From Candidatus Levyibacteriota bacterium (GTDB taxonomy: Bacteria; Patescibacteria; Microgenomatia; Levybacterales; UBA12049), in assembly GCA_027334565.1 (NCBI GenBank), contig DAHWUP010000001.1, positions 1 to 64,000 on the forward strand: 64,000 bases of DNA. Reading direction: 5' to 3'. Below the pieces are notes generated by a model. That model was not told the origin of the DNA. It did not search any database and saw nothing but the letters and a program-made list of their open reading frames with translations. Below are positions 1 through 8,529 of this stretch, piece by piece. The translations under genes were made by a program, and so were the position numbers. Each line of letters starts with the position of its first letter. Position 1 is the stretch's first letter.

Positions 1-755
1 ACAGGGAAGGTCAGCGTTAACTCCAATAATCTATTTTTGTCCTTTTTAACTAAAAGCACTAAATAAAAAGCCCCGATAATCGTCAAGCCGGTTATAAAAA
101 ATTTTGTGGCGATAAAACATCCAAGCACGATATTAGCCGATAATAAATACATGTAGGAGGTCTTCGAGGAAAGGGACCGGTTGAATAGAATAAAGGATGC
201 CAACAGAAACACAAGCTGTATAATGTCCAGAAGCGGCGTATAGATCAGTTGGTTCTTAAAGATTGGCTCGAAACTGAATAGTAACGGCGGAATTAGAGAC
301 AAAACTCCTGAGGCAAAAATTTGCCGGCCCAAAATGTACATTAAAATTAAAGACAAAACCGCGGAAAACAAAATGACGATATTTTCGTTACCAAAAGCTA
401 ACGCCGACAAACCGATCAAGTATCTTCCAAGAGGCGGAGTGTCGGCGGCGATTAGGACCGGATTCTCTCCTTTAATGTACTTTCCACCAGCGTAAGCGTT
501 TACCGTTTCATCCGGAATCCAACCTTTTGGATGCTTGTTGACATATTGCGAGTTTAGATAGGTTTTCATAAGAACGGGAAACCTTTGCCAGTAATCGGTA
601 GAAAAATACCTGTCCCTTGAATTCCAAAGCACATTCCCGACATTGAAGGTTATGATCAAGACCAAGAAAATTTGAAGCACTAACCGGAACCTTTTTGATT
701 TAGTAAATTTTATAGCTTTACGGTCCTTCAATTTTGTTTTGTATGCCATATCCAT
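1..755 (-). CDS. GT-C type membrane glycosyltransferase, C-terminus cut by window edge
   Basis: About 250 N-terminal residues of a polytopic membrane protein whose C-terminus lies beyond base 1. The frame starts at ATG 755 or at the in-frame ATG 749. A basic N-terminus and a first membrane helix are followed by an extracytoplasmic loop with an acidic pair (WIPDETVNAY) and the stretch TPPLGRYLIGL, then further hydrophobic segments. The loop and the next helices resemble the 692-residue protein at 18948-21026 (APPLAKYLIGL), so the two are paralogs. The DE pair in the first loop fits a GT39/ArnT-like GT-C enzyme using polyprenyl-phosphate sugar, by family knowledge. Its start overlaps the galE stop by 22-28 bases, so it is the next cistron of the same operon. 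Donor and acceptor are unknown. Confidence 0.72.
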   Translation of the reverse strand, partial: MDMAYKTKLKDRKAIKFTKSKRFRLVLQIFLVLIITFNVGNVLWNSRDRYFSTDYWQRFPVLMKTYLNSQYVNKHPKGWIPDETVNAYAGGKYIKGENPVLIAADTPPLGRYLIGLSALAFGNENIVILFSAVLSLILMYILGRQIFASGVLSLIPPLLFSFEPIFKNQLIYTPLLDIIQLVFLLASFILFNRSLSSKTSYMYLLSANIVLGCFIATKFFITGLTIIGAFYLVLLVKKDKNRLLELTLTFP

Positions 756-1702
756 GCAGATCTAACGATCGTTTCAAGATCGGAATACTTTGGAACAAAT
801 CCAAGCTCTGTTTTTATTTTAGAAGGATCCGCGACCAACTCATCCGTATCGCCGGCTCTTCTTGAGGAAACGTGAACATTTACCTTCCTTCCCGAAACTT
901 TTTCCACCGTTTTGATCACTTCGTTATTTGAGTAACCTCTCCCTGTCCCGACATTGTAGAAATAAGCACCGTTTGTGTTAAGTTTTTTTAAAGCCAGCAA
1001 ATGCGCTTCGACCAGATCCAGTACATGAATATAATCCCTAACGCAGGTTCCGTCCTTGGTTTTGTAGTCATCACCGAAAAGGCTAAAAGCTTGATCTTTT
1101 AATAAGGAATTAATGACGTTTGGAATGATATGCGTCTCCGGAACATGCTCCTCGCCCATTAAGCCGTCAAGTGTGGCTCCAGCGGCATTAAAGTAGCGTA
1201 GGGCCGCAAAGGATACTTCCGGATGATCTTTTTTAAGCCGGCTCAAAGATTCTTCGATCTCCAGTTTATTCCTGCCGTAAGCGCTGGTCGGATCTTTCGG
1301 GTGATCTTCCGGTATCGGGATCTTAACAGGATTTCCATAGACCGCCGCGCTTGAGGAAAATATAAATTTATTAATTTTCCCCGTATTATAAGCGGTATCG
1401 AACAGTTTTTTTGAACCTACTACGTTATTTTGGTAATAAAGATCCGGTTCCTCCTCCGACTCGCCGACCGCGATCAATCCGGCAAAATGAATCACCGAAT
1501 CGAATTTATTTTTAAACACAATTTCCAAATCGTTATCATTTCTTATATCGCCCTTTACAAAACCTGCTCTTTTATCTATAGCTTCTATATGACCCCTTTC
1601 CAGGTTATCGAAAACCGTAACCTCATATCCTTTATCGAGTAAGGTTTTGGTCATGAAGCTTCCGATATATCCGGCACCGCCGGTCACCAATATTTTCATC
1701 AT
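728..1702 (-). CDS. galE: UDP-glucose 4-epimerase
   Basis: Extended short-chain dehydrogenase of 324 residues, close to the usual GalE length. The NAD-binding glycine motif TGGAGYIGS is at residues 7-15. The catalytic Ser lies in SSSAAVYG (116-123), and the YxxxK pair is Tyr142 and Lys146 in SAYGRNK. The C-terminal substrate region has RDYIHVLDLVEAH and YNVGTGRGYSN, typical of GalE. It interconverts UDP-glucose and UDP-galactose in the cytoplasm and would supply UDP-hexose to the surrounding glycosyltransferases. It overlaps the upstream membrane glycosyltransferase by 4 bases, so it is translationally coupled. A related NDP-sugar epimerase activity (UDP-GlcNAc or UDP-GalNAc) cannot be excluded from sequence. 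Confidence 0.93.
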   Translation of the reverse strand: MMKILVTGGAGYIGSFMTKTLLDKGYEVTVFDNLERGHIEAIDKRAGFVKGDIRNDNDLEIVFKNKFDSVIHFAGLIAVGESEEEPDLYYQNNVVGSKKLFDTAYNTGKINKFIFSSSAAVYGNPVKIPIPEDHPKDPTSAYGRNKLEIEESLSRLKKDHPEVSFAALRYFNAAGATLDGLMGEEHVPETHIIPNVINSLLKDQAFSLFGDDYKTKDGTCVRDYIHVLDLVEAHLLALKKLNTNGAYFYNVGTGRGYSNNEVIKTVEKVSGRKVNVHVSSRRAGDTDELVADPSKIKTELGFVPKYSDLETIVRSAWIWHTKQN

Positions 1703-3276
1703 CTAAATTGTAAATTACAAATGAGATTGGGGTCAACCGCTATTTTCGTTTGTGCTTGGCTTAAAAGGTACTTCTCGACTTTTATCGGTCCGAGGCCCAT
1801 GGTTTCCACGGGACTAACATTAATATGCACCTTGTTATTTTTCCAGTACAACCAATCATTTGCACCTAGGCTTGGAAAATAAATTATATATGTCTCTTTT
1901 TCCTTTTGACATAACACGGCTTTCTTTTCCGGGAATTGCCTTTGAACAAAATCCATGGCATATTTACCCGTATACCCGAATTCGTCGGGAGAAAACACAA
2001 AATATCCGAAATTATTCCCGGCGTTTGTAAAGATACTTTCCGCAACTTTTTCATTCCGTTTCCATGACGAACTGTCATAGCGGGAAAAATTCTGTTCGGA
2101 TGAGGGATATTTGAGGTTCGAGTTCATGAAATATAGAAACATCAATGCAAACACTACCAGGAAAACCTTTCGATTAAAATGATAAAGCGTACTGAAAGCC
2201 ACAACCGCTATGGGCAGAAAACCCAAACTATAAGGATCCCATACCCACCCTCTAAAAAATAACGTAATTATCCAAAAGGCGAAGTAAAAACAGTAGAAGA
2301 TCAGTAAAAACAGCCTTTTTTTGTCATTTTTGGGCATGAGGTATGCCTTGATGAAGATATAGATGTTTAAAACTATAAATGCCCACCCTATCCAAACAGA
2401 CGGATTTTCCAGTAAATTCAACCGGCCCATGAAACCTCCAAATCGATTCAAAACGAGTGAAACAAAATTTATGGATGATGCATGCGGTTGATTTTGGAAT
2501 AAGAATTTAAGCAATGAACTGATTTCCAGAAAATTATGCCTTAATTCAAACACGATATAGGTTGCTAAAGGAATCACCAGCACAAGATAGGATAATAAAT
2601 AATGCAACTTCTTAAACTTGAAAAGAAGATAAATAATGCAGACCGTATTCATGGCCAACAATATTATCCCGAATGCCGGCTGGAACTGGAGCATTAAACC
2701 GTTGAAAAAAATCAATAACAACAACTGAGATAACCGTTTATCCTGCCAGAATCTGTATATTAAATAAAAAATCACCGGCGAAAGAATAACCGACAAAAAA
2801 CTTGATGTAAAACCCATCGAAAAATTCACGCCGTAATATAAAAAGATTGCGCCACTGACCAATGCCGACTGCCACCCAAATACTTTATAAGCAAGTAACG
2901 CGGTTAAAATAACCGTCAACAAAACCAATATGTACCAAAAGGACATTATCGCGGCGGGGTTACCGTTGAAAAATTGAAAAACAGGTATATTCAAATATAT
3001 CCAAAGGGGCCCAAAAAAAGTTCCCGGTATGCCTCCCGACCTGGCCCCTATAAGAGGCAGATAAGATTTATTGACGGCATCTTCAACCAATAAAAAGTGT
3101 CTGGCAATATCGGTATTGAAATACTTATCTCCGAAAATAGAATAATACAATGACAAAAGCAGGCTATATAACCCCAAAGCCGCACTAAATAAAAAAACTA
3201 TTACGTCGGATTTTGACCCGACGGTTAATTTATAGATTTTTTTTAGATAATGTTTAATCTCATTTCCCTTGAACAT
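1699..3276 (-). CDS. GT-C family membrane glycosyltransferase (GT39-like)
   Basis: A 525-residue protein with a first helix near residues 24-48, about ten further hydrophobic segments and a soluble C-terminal tail. The first loop carries FNTDIARH (53-60, Asp56) and the family signature GTFFGPLWIY (85-94). It is one of four paralogs with a D-x-x-R loop plus F-x-GP-[FW]-x-x-Y motif (also at 5667, 7210 and 8530). The acidic residue in loop 1 is where GT-C enzymes place their catalytic base. Likely role, by inference, is sugar transfer from a lipid carrier outside the membrane. Its start overlaps the preceding GT2 gene by 17 bases. Substrate unknown. Confidence 0.8.
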   Translation of the reverse strand: MFKGNEIKHYLKKIYKLTVGSKSDVIVFLFSAALGLYSLLLSLYYSIFGDKYFNTDIARHFLLVEDAVNKSYLPLIGARSGGIPGTFFGPLWIYLNIPVFQFFNGNPAAIMSFWYILVLLTVILTALLAYKVFGWQSALVSGAIFLYYGVNFSMGFTSSFLSVILSPVIFYLIYRFWQDKRLSQLLLLIFFNGLMLQFQPAFGIILLAMNTVCIIYLLFKFKKLHYLLSYLVLVIPLATYIVFELRHNFLEISSLLKFLFQNQPHASSINFVSLVLNRFGGFMGRLNLLENPSVWIGWAFIVLNIYIFIKAYLMPKNDKKRLFLLIFYCFYFAFWIITLFFRGWVWDPYSLGFLPIAVVAFSTLYHFNRKVFLVVFALMFLYFMNSNLKYPSSEQNFSRYDSSSWKRNEKVAESIFTNAGNNFGYFVFSPDEFGYTGKYAMDFVQRQFPEKKAVLCQKEKETYIIYFPSLGANDWLYWKNNKVHINVSPVETMGLGPIKVEKYLLSQAQTKIAVDPNLICNLQFR

Positions 3277-4036
3277 AATAGATATAAGAAACCGGAAATC
3301 TTAGCGCCGAAAAAAGAGAAAAAACAAAACCTTGCCAGCCGTCCACGAATCCTTTATGCCGAAAGTACGTAGTAAAAAGCCAGTGTGCGGGTTTTAACAA
3401 AAGATAGGAAAATGCGTAAAATAATTTTTGGAAAATGTTCCTGTGCTTTTGTTCTTCTCTTATCTGTCCCGCAAAAAAAATATTGTACCTGGTCCATTTA
3501 TTAATATACTGGGAAAAATTTGCGTACGGATAATGCAGCAGTGCATTTTTTAAGTATCCCACTTTCCCCTCGACCACCGCCTGCTCGTGAACATCCTTTT
3601 GCGGCAATCTTCCTTTACCCCTTCGGTAGAACCTCAAGGTATAATCCGGGTATTGCCCGCCTTTCATCAAAAACCTGCCCAAAAACCAGTTTTTCCTCGG
3701 CATCCAATAGCCGTTGTATTCTTCGGTGTCTTTCTGAAGGATTTCGGTTATTTCTTTCGCCTGCTCGCTTGAAATGTGTTCATCCGCATCCAACTGTAAG
3801 ATCCAGTCTTTGGTAGCCATGTCTATCGCCATCTGTTTGTTGATATGGAAGTTCGGTTTGTTGGTGGTGATTTTTACTTTAGCGCCATAACTTTTAGCTA
3901 TCTCAACCGTCCTATCCGAAGACTTTCCGTCAACGATAACTATTTCATCGGACAAACCCTTAACGCTGTCCAAACACCCCGGCAGATTTTTTTCCTCGTT
4001 AAAAGTCGCCAGCACAACCGATAAAGTTTTTCTCAT
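3260..4036 (-). CDS. GT2 glycosyltransferase, WaaE/KdtX-like
   Basis: A 258-residue cytoplasmic GT-A fold enzyme. The N-terminus LSVVLATFNEEKNLPG is the nucleotide-binding start of GT2 proteins. EIVIVDGKSSDRT follows, and LDADE (residues 82-86) provides the metal-binding DxD. YPDYTLRFYRRGKG and DVHEQ are typical of the WaaE/KdtX-like lipopolysaccharide-core glucosyltransferase subgroup. The C-terminus has hydrophobic stretches that may attach it to the membrane. Close relatives lie at 23641 and 25322. It follows the PTPS-related gene by 3 bases and overlaps the next gene, so it is in the same transcript. Sugar and acceptor are unknown. Confidence 0.87.
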   Translation of the reverse strand: MRKTLSVVLATFNEEKNLPGCLDSVKGLSDEIVIVDGKSSDRTVEIAKSYGAKVKITTNKPNFHINKQMAIDMATKDWILQLDADEHISSEQAKEITEILQKDTEEYNGYWMPRKNWFLGRFLMKGGQYPDYTLRFYRRGKGRLPQKDVHEQAVVEGKVGYLKNALLHYPYANFSQYINKWTRYNIFFAGQIREEQKHRNIFQKLFYAFSYLLLKPAHWLFTTYFRHKGFVDGWQGFVFSLFSALRFPVSYIYYVQGK

Positions 4037-4039
4037 AAA

Positions 4040-5680
4040 TTAATTATATGTCACTTTTAGCGCCCTGATAATGAAAAACAACGCAAATACGAATGCCGTC
4101 ACAATTGAAATAAGTTTTGCGGCCATCCTTAATTTGGTATCGTAAAATATCGCTTCTACATTATAGTTGCCTGCCGGCAGATAAAAAGTTATCAGTCCTC
4201 TGTATCTTGGATCCTGAAATTGAATCGGTACCGGCCTGCCGTTGGCATAAACGGTCCAATTAGGAAAATACAAAAGGTTGATCAAAATCCTGACATTGGT
4301 TTTTGCCACAATCCGAAAATCCCTGTAGGTTGAGGTTTTTTTTAGTTGTTTTGCCGCTCCCGTGCCGTCAACGACCTGGATCGGGGCTTTCGGCGCATGT
4401 TCCATGAACCTGACCGACCAGATCGGTGCGCTTTCCCCCGTGTCGGTGGTTGAATCATAAATTCCGGTATAAAAACTCTCAGGCTTGTATTGGTAGCTTT
4501 TGGGCTTCCAGTAAAAACTGCTGATTACTAAAATCACCAGAAGGAAAACGACCAGCATGATAGAACCGTATTTCTTGGGTATAAGATCAAATACCAAGCT
4601 TCCCAAAACCGCAGTTAAAAAGACTATCAACGCCAAAAATCTCCACGGAAACTGGAAATTCTGAAGCAACATAACCTTGGACCAGATAAAGTTTGACTGG
4701 GGAAACATCAAAAAAGTGGAGGCAATGATAAATAGTAAAAGAATTATCAAAAGCAAATATTTTTCCCTTTTCTTTCGGCTGAAATAAATCACGAAAGGCG
4801 AGCAAAATATCGAAATCCACTGGAATAATCCGTACTGAACGGTAAATTGACCGGTTATCCCGTAATTCCACGGTCCATAAATGATACCGGGCAGGGTCAC
4901 AAAGCTTCCAAGATATCCTCCTTTGGTGACGATATCCCTAAGCGTATACTTCCCTTCCAAAAGCGCCGGAACCCAAAAGAACGCCGACAACAGAAAACCC
5001 GAAGCGATAAGAAGCGTAAACCAAAGTGCAAGCCTAACACGATTTTTCGATAGGTACAAAAGCATGCCGCAGTAAACAAGGACAAACGGCATAGCCATGA
5101 GACTAATGGCATTATGCGCGAGAATTAGAAGCGCCAGCGAAACCCCGCCTAAAAACATCAGGTTATATGTTTGCTTCTTATATAGTTTATAGATAAAAAA
5201 TAGGGTCAGCGGGATAAAAGCAAAGGCCAGGTTTTCTCCTAAATCTCCCCTGACATAAACCTCGACGAACCGGTACGGCGCATAAGTATATAAAACGGCG
5301 CCGAAAAGCGCAGCGTATTTTGAGCTAAACTGCGAAAGCCATAGGTACATAAAAAATAACGACAAAACCATACCCAGCGCATATACGATTTTGGTCGAGT
5401 TAACCAGCGAAAACCCGGTGAAATGAAAAAACGAAGCGATATAAGACGGAAGCGGATATAAAAATTCAAGTATCGGGTGCCCGTATCCCCAGTTAAGATT
5501 TGCCGCCCAGCCCGGAACAAAATTCCCTTCGGTCAGATTTTGGTAAAAATTCGCGATCCTGGCTACATGGTCCTGCCCGTCGTGCGTAATCGGAAGACCG
5601 GGGTGAAAAAGAGAAACAATAGGTAATACCGCGAGAATACAAAATAAGATAACCGATAATTCTTTTTTATACTTTTTCAT
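4040..5680 (-). CDS. PTPS-related family membrane protein, putative glycosyltransferase
   Basis: A 546-residue polytopic protein of the family named after 6-pyruvoyl-tetrahydropterin synthase (PF10131-like); the name reflects history and not activity. The first loop has ITHDGQDHVAR (about 31-41) followed by GYGHPILEFLYPLPSY (65-80). Multiple helices follow, then an extracytoplasmic C-terminal beta domain with FPNWTVYANG and YRGLITFYLPAGNYNVE. Paralogs lie at 28396 and 30108. Topology suggests a GT-C-like enzyme, with HD as possible active-site residues, but no activity is established for this family. It overlaps the upstream GT-C gene by 14 bases. Confidence 0.78.
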   Translation of the reverse strand: MKKYKKELSVILFCILAVLPIVSLFHPGLPITHDGQDHVARIANFYQNLTEGNFVPGWAANLNWGYGHPILEFLYPLPSYIASFFHFTGFSLVNSTKIVYALGMVLSLFFMYLWLSQFSSKYAALFGAVLYTYAPYRFVEVYVRGDLGENLAFAFIPLTLFFIYKLYKKQTYNLMFLGGVSLALLILAHNAISLMAMPFVLVYCGMLLYLSKNRVRLALWFTLLIASGFLLSAFFWVPALLEGKYTLRDIVTKGGYLGSFVTLPGIIYGPWNYGITGQFTVQYGLFQWISIFCSPFVIYFSRKKREKYLLLIILLLFIIASTFLMFPQSNFIWSKVMLLQNFQFPWRFLALIVFLTAVLGSLVFDLIPKKYGSIMLVVFLLVILVISSFYWKPKSYQYKPESFYTGIYDSTTDTGESAPIWSVRFMEHAPKAPIQVVDGTGAAKQLKKTSTYRDFRIVAKTNVRILINLLYFPNWTVYANGRPVPIQFQDPRYRGLITFYLPAGNYNVEAIFYDTKLRMAAKLISIVTAFVFALFFIIRALKVTYN

Positions 5681-7220
5681 TTAATACCCTTTTTTGTATT
5701 ATAAACCCGTTATACATAATTTTTGTCCAGGCAACATTACCGTATTTAACTACGGTCTGAAGCCAACCTTTGTAGGACCAGGGTTTTGACGAATCCGGTT
5801 CGATCAATAAATAAAAAACCCCCTGTTCCTTTTGGTACGGAATGTAATGATATTTTCTTTCCCCGTACCACCAGGCAAGGTAATCATACGGGTAGGTATA
5901 AACCGGAGGGGTAAAGACCAGTAATCCGAATGCTTTTCCTCCTGCGTCCCGAAATATATAGTCCAGGGCCGCTTCCTTTCCTTTTAATTTTGCCGTTCCT
6001 CCGTAATCGCCATAATCGTTTAAAGTTATTTTAATTGAATTAAATAACCCGGAAACGGTTAATATTATAACCATTATCAAGGCAAAGCTAAATATTGTGC
6101 GATTTTTATCCTTATTGCTTCTATAAAAAATATAGACGAGTAGCAGAATGTATGCCAAGTCAATCGCGGTAAGATAATAATTCCAGATCGTGTTTCGAAG
6201 AAAAGAAAAAACAACAAAATATACCGGAATCAAAAACAACAAGTATAATAGAAATCGCTTCAATTTTTGATCGCTGTCGGTATTAAGATAATATAAAGAC
6301 ACACCGATGATCGTAAGAACCAAAATTACTCCAATCATCAGGCTATCCGTCGGAAAAACGTTTTGGGTATTTAATATAAATGATTGGAGGTGGTCCATAA
6401 AAAAAGAATGAGTAGAATGATGGTGCAATAAACCTGCTTTATTGCCGATTAAATACAAGGCTGAATTTCTTAAACCCAAAAATCCGTGACGAAACTCAAA
6501 TAATAACATCGGAGAAAAAGCAATTAAAAACCCCAAAATTAAATAAAAATAATTTTTAATTTCTTCTCTGAAAATATATAAAGCATAGAAAACAAGGCCA
6601 AGGGATAAGGGAAAAGCAACGGCAAATTCAAAATTATATACAAAACCGGCAAAAAAAGCGGCCAAAAAAATTTTTAAGCTGTTTTTTTCAAAAATAAAGT
6701 AAGTAAAATAAAAAGATAAGAGAACAAATATTGTTGCCGGGTACGGTGCCCATGCGAATCTCGCCTGAGCAATAAAATGAGGCGAAATGGCAAGTAAAAA
6801 CGCGGCTAGTATTGCGGAATTAAAATTGAATAATTTTTTACCAAAGTAATAAATAAAAAGTATGGCGAATACGCTTAAGATCCACATCAGATATACTCCG
6901 CCGATCGGGTTACCGTTTAAAAGCAGGAATGCTAAAGCCAGGAAATAATAGTAAAACGGCCCCTGAAATAATCCCGATATTCCGGCAGAACCCGATCCGA
7001 GTTCCGGTCCGATAAGGGTAAGGTGGTGATTTACAACTATATTTTTTGCGGCCAAATAATCTCTCCCCTGATCAAAACCGAAAACCGGGTTCTGATTGAG
7101 GATCTCAACAGATCTTGGAAAAATGGTTAAAAACAACAACAAAACAAATAATAAATAAACTAAAACCCGGTAATTTTTTTTAATGAATTTCTTAAGATCT
7201 ACATAAAATTTAGTAAACAT
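5667..7220 (-). CDS. GT-C family membrane glycosyltransferase (GT39-like)
   Basis: Polytopic protein of 517 residues from ATG 7220. That start is preferred over ATG 7244 because a purine-rich AAAGGGAAGA lies just before it and the overlap with the upstream gene falls to 11 bases. The first helix is followed by GFDQGRDY (Asp at about residue 50) and GLFQGPFYYY, the same loop-1 signature as the neighbours at 7210 and 8530. The C-terminus carries VFTPPVYTYPYDYL and WWYGERKYHYIPYQK, nearly shared with the protein at 8530, which points to tandem duplication. Probably transfers a lipid-linked sugar on the outer membrane face. Substrate unknown. Confidence 0.8.
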   Translation of the reverse strand: MFTKFYVDLKKFIKKNYRVLVYLLFVLLLFLTIFPRSVEILNQNPVFGFDQGRDYLAAKNIVVNHHLTLIGPELGSGSAGISGLFQGPFYYYFLALAFLLLNGNPIGGVYLMWILSVFAILFIYYFGKKLFNFNSAILAAFLLAISPHFIAQARFAWAPYPATIFVLLSFYFTYFIFEKNSLKIFLAAFFAGFVYNFEFAVAFPLSLGLVFYALYIFREEIKNYFYLILGFLIAFSPMLLFEFRHGFLGLRNSALYLIGNKAGLLHHHSTHSFFMDHLQSFILNTQNVFPTDSLMIGVILVLTIIGVSLYYLNTDSDQKLKRFLLYLLFLIPVYFVVFSFLRNTIWNYYLTAIDLAYILLLVYIFYRSNKDKNRTIFSFALIMVIILTVSGLFNSIKITLNDYGDYGGTAKLKGKEAALDYIFRDAGGKAFGLLVFTPPVYTYPYDYLAWWYGERKYHYIPYQKEQGVFYLLIEPDSSKPWSYKGWLQTVVKYGNVAWTKIMYNGFIIQKRVLNEKV

Positions 7221-8526
7221 TCTTCCCTTTCTTCCACATAGCATACCAGTAAAGGTAACTATCCGGTACTCCCAACTGATACCCGATTTTTCTTCCCTGA
7301 CTTACCGCGGCTTTTACCCTTGCCTCCTCCCCGGTTAAATTGTTAACGTCTTTACCGGGAAGAAATTGCATCACTCCGTAAACCGAGTAAATCAACAAGA
7401 ATAATACTACCGTTATTTTAGCAAGCCTAAACCTAAGTTCCCAAAACAAATATATAAGATACACCAAAAGCATTAATACGACAAATCTGCTTATAATAAA
7501 ATAGTAGTCGCTTATTTCCCCGCTATAGGTGGTAAAGACCATCCATGGAACAAGGATCCAGATTGCTATCAGATATAAAAAACGGGCCCTTAAAGGCTTG
7601 GTGTTTTTAAGATAATAGACCGCAAAAAATAACGGTAAAAGCAGATATTTTAAGGGCGCCAATTTATCCAAAACCAGATACGGATCGAACTGGATAAGCG
7701 CGTCTCCCATAATTTGCAGCATCCTCCTTAAATGAAAACCTTGGTAATAGGTAGTAAGATACCCGCCGGCGGCGCTATTGGCGAAGCGGTCGGTCAAAAA
7801 ATAAATGATACTGGGCACCATCCATATAAGAAAAAATGGAAGCGCAAACAGTATGTATTTAACCGTCTCTTTGGTCCTTGGAAAAAGAGGCAACGTCAAA
7901 ATCACGATTATCGGGAAAAAGATCGCCGTAAAATGCAAATTAAAAGCCACACCGATGGCAAAAGCCAACGGTATCAATTTTCTTACATCCCCCGAGATTA
8001 CTTTATACAGCAAATAAAAAATTATCAGAGAAACCGCCGGTAGAAGCTGTACCGGCCACTGAACCCCGTCAAAAACTATCGACTTAAAATTGAAAGCGTT
8101 GATAATCGTTGCGATAAAGGCAACTTCTTTACCCAACATTTTATAAGTGACGTAATAGACGGTCCAAAAAGTAAAAATAGCAGTCGCAAACGCAATGGCA
8201 AACGAAGCTTGGGCATTTAAGCCGAATATCCAGTAAAAAAACGCGACCAGATAATAATACCCGGGTCCGATATAAATCCCACTGTCGGCTTTTGCCACCA
8301 TTCCCGTTAAAGGGAATCGGTGGTTGACTATAAGGTTTTTTGCCGCCCAGGCATTGTCCACCTGATCATAACCGAAGGGATTTTTTATTCCGGGCTGGTA
8401 AGCCCTCAAACACAGCGCAAATGCAAAAATCAATAAAACTATCAATAATCCTTTATTTTTGCCTATGAATTTAAGATAACCAATTTCATTAATTTGTTTA
8501 ATCTTCGATTTTAAATTTTTAATCAT
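7210..8526 (-). CDS. GT-C family membrane glycosyltransferase (GT39-like), short C-terminus
   Basis: A 438-residue polytopic protein. After the first helix (about 24-42) comes GYDQVDNAW (52-60) and then SGIYIGPGYYYL, a variant of the loop-1 signature of this subfamily in which the Arg of D-x-x-R-D is replaced. It ends at YLYWYAMWKKGKN and lacks most of the extracytoplasmic C-terminal domain of its neighbours at 5667 and 8530, so it is about 60-80 residues shorter. It starts 3 bases after the stop of the upstream paralog. Function as a lipid-linked-sugar transferase is inferred from family resemblance only. Confidence 0.77.
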   Translation of the reverse strand: MIKNLKSKIKQINEIGYLKFIGKNKGLLIVLLIFAFALCLRAYQPGIKNPFGYDQVDNAWAAKNLIVNHRFPLTGMVAKADSGIYIGPGYYYLVAFFYWIFGLNAQASFAIAFATAIFTFWTVYYVTYKMLGKEVAFIATIINAFNFKSIVFDGVQWPVQLLPAVSLIIFYLLYKVISGDVRKLIPLAFAIGVAFNLHFTAIFFPIIVILTLPLFPRTKETVKYILFALPFFLIWMVPSIIYFLTDRFANSAAGGYLTTYYQGFHLRRMLQIMGDALIQFDPYLVLDKLAPLKYLLLPLFFAVYYLKNTKPLRARFLYLIAIWILVPWMVFTTYSGEISDYYFIISRFVVLMLLVYLIYLFWELRFRLAKITVVLFLLIYSVYGVMQFLPGKDVNNLTGEEARVKAAVSQGRKIGYQLGVPDSYLYWYAMWKKGKNVY

Positions 8527-8529
8527 GAA

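Noticed and set aside
1430..1642. Plus-strand frame inside galE
   Set aside because: Antisense shadow of a well-conserved epimerase; no promoter or ribosome-binding site and no recognisable protein features.
4040..5680. Annotation as 6-pyruvoyl-tetrahydropterin synthase
   Set aside because: The protein is polytopic and has none of the zinc-binding histidines of that enzyme; only the family name refers to it.
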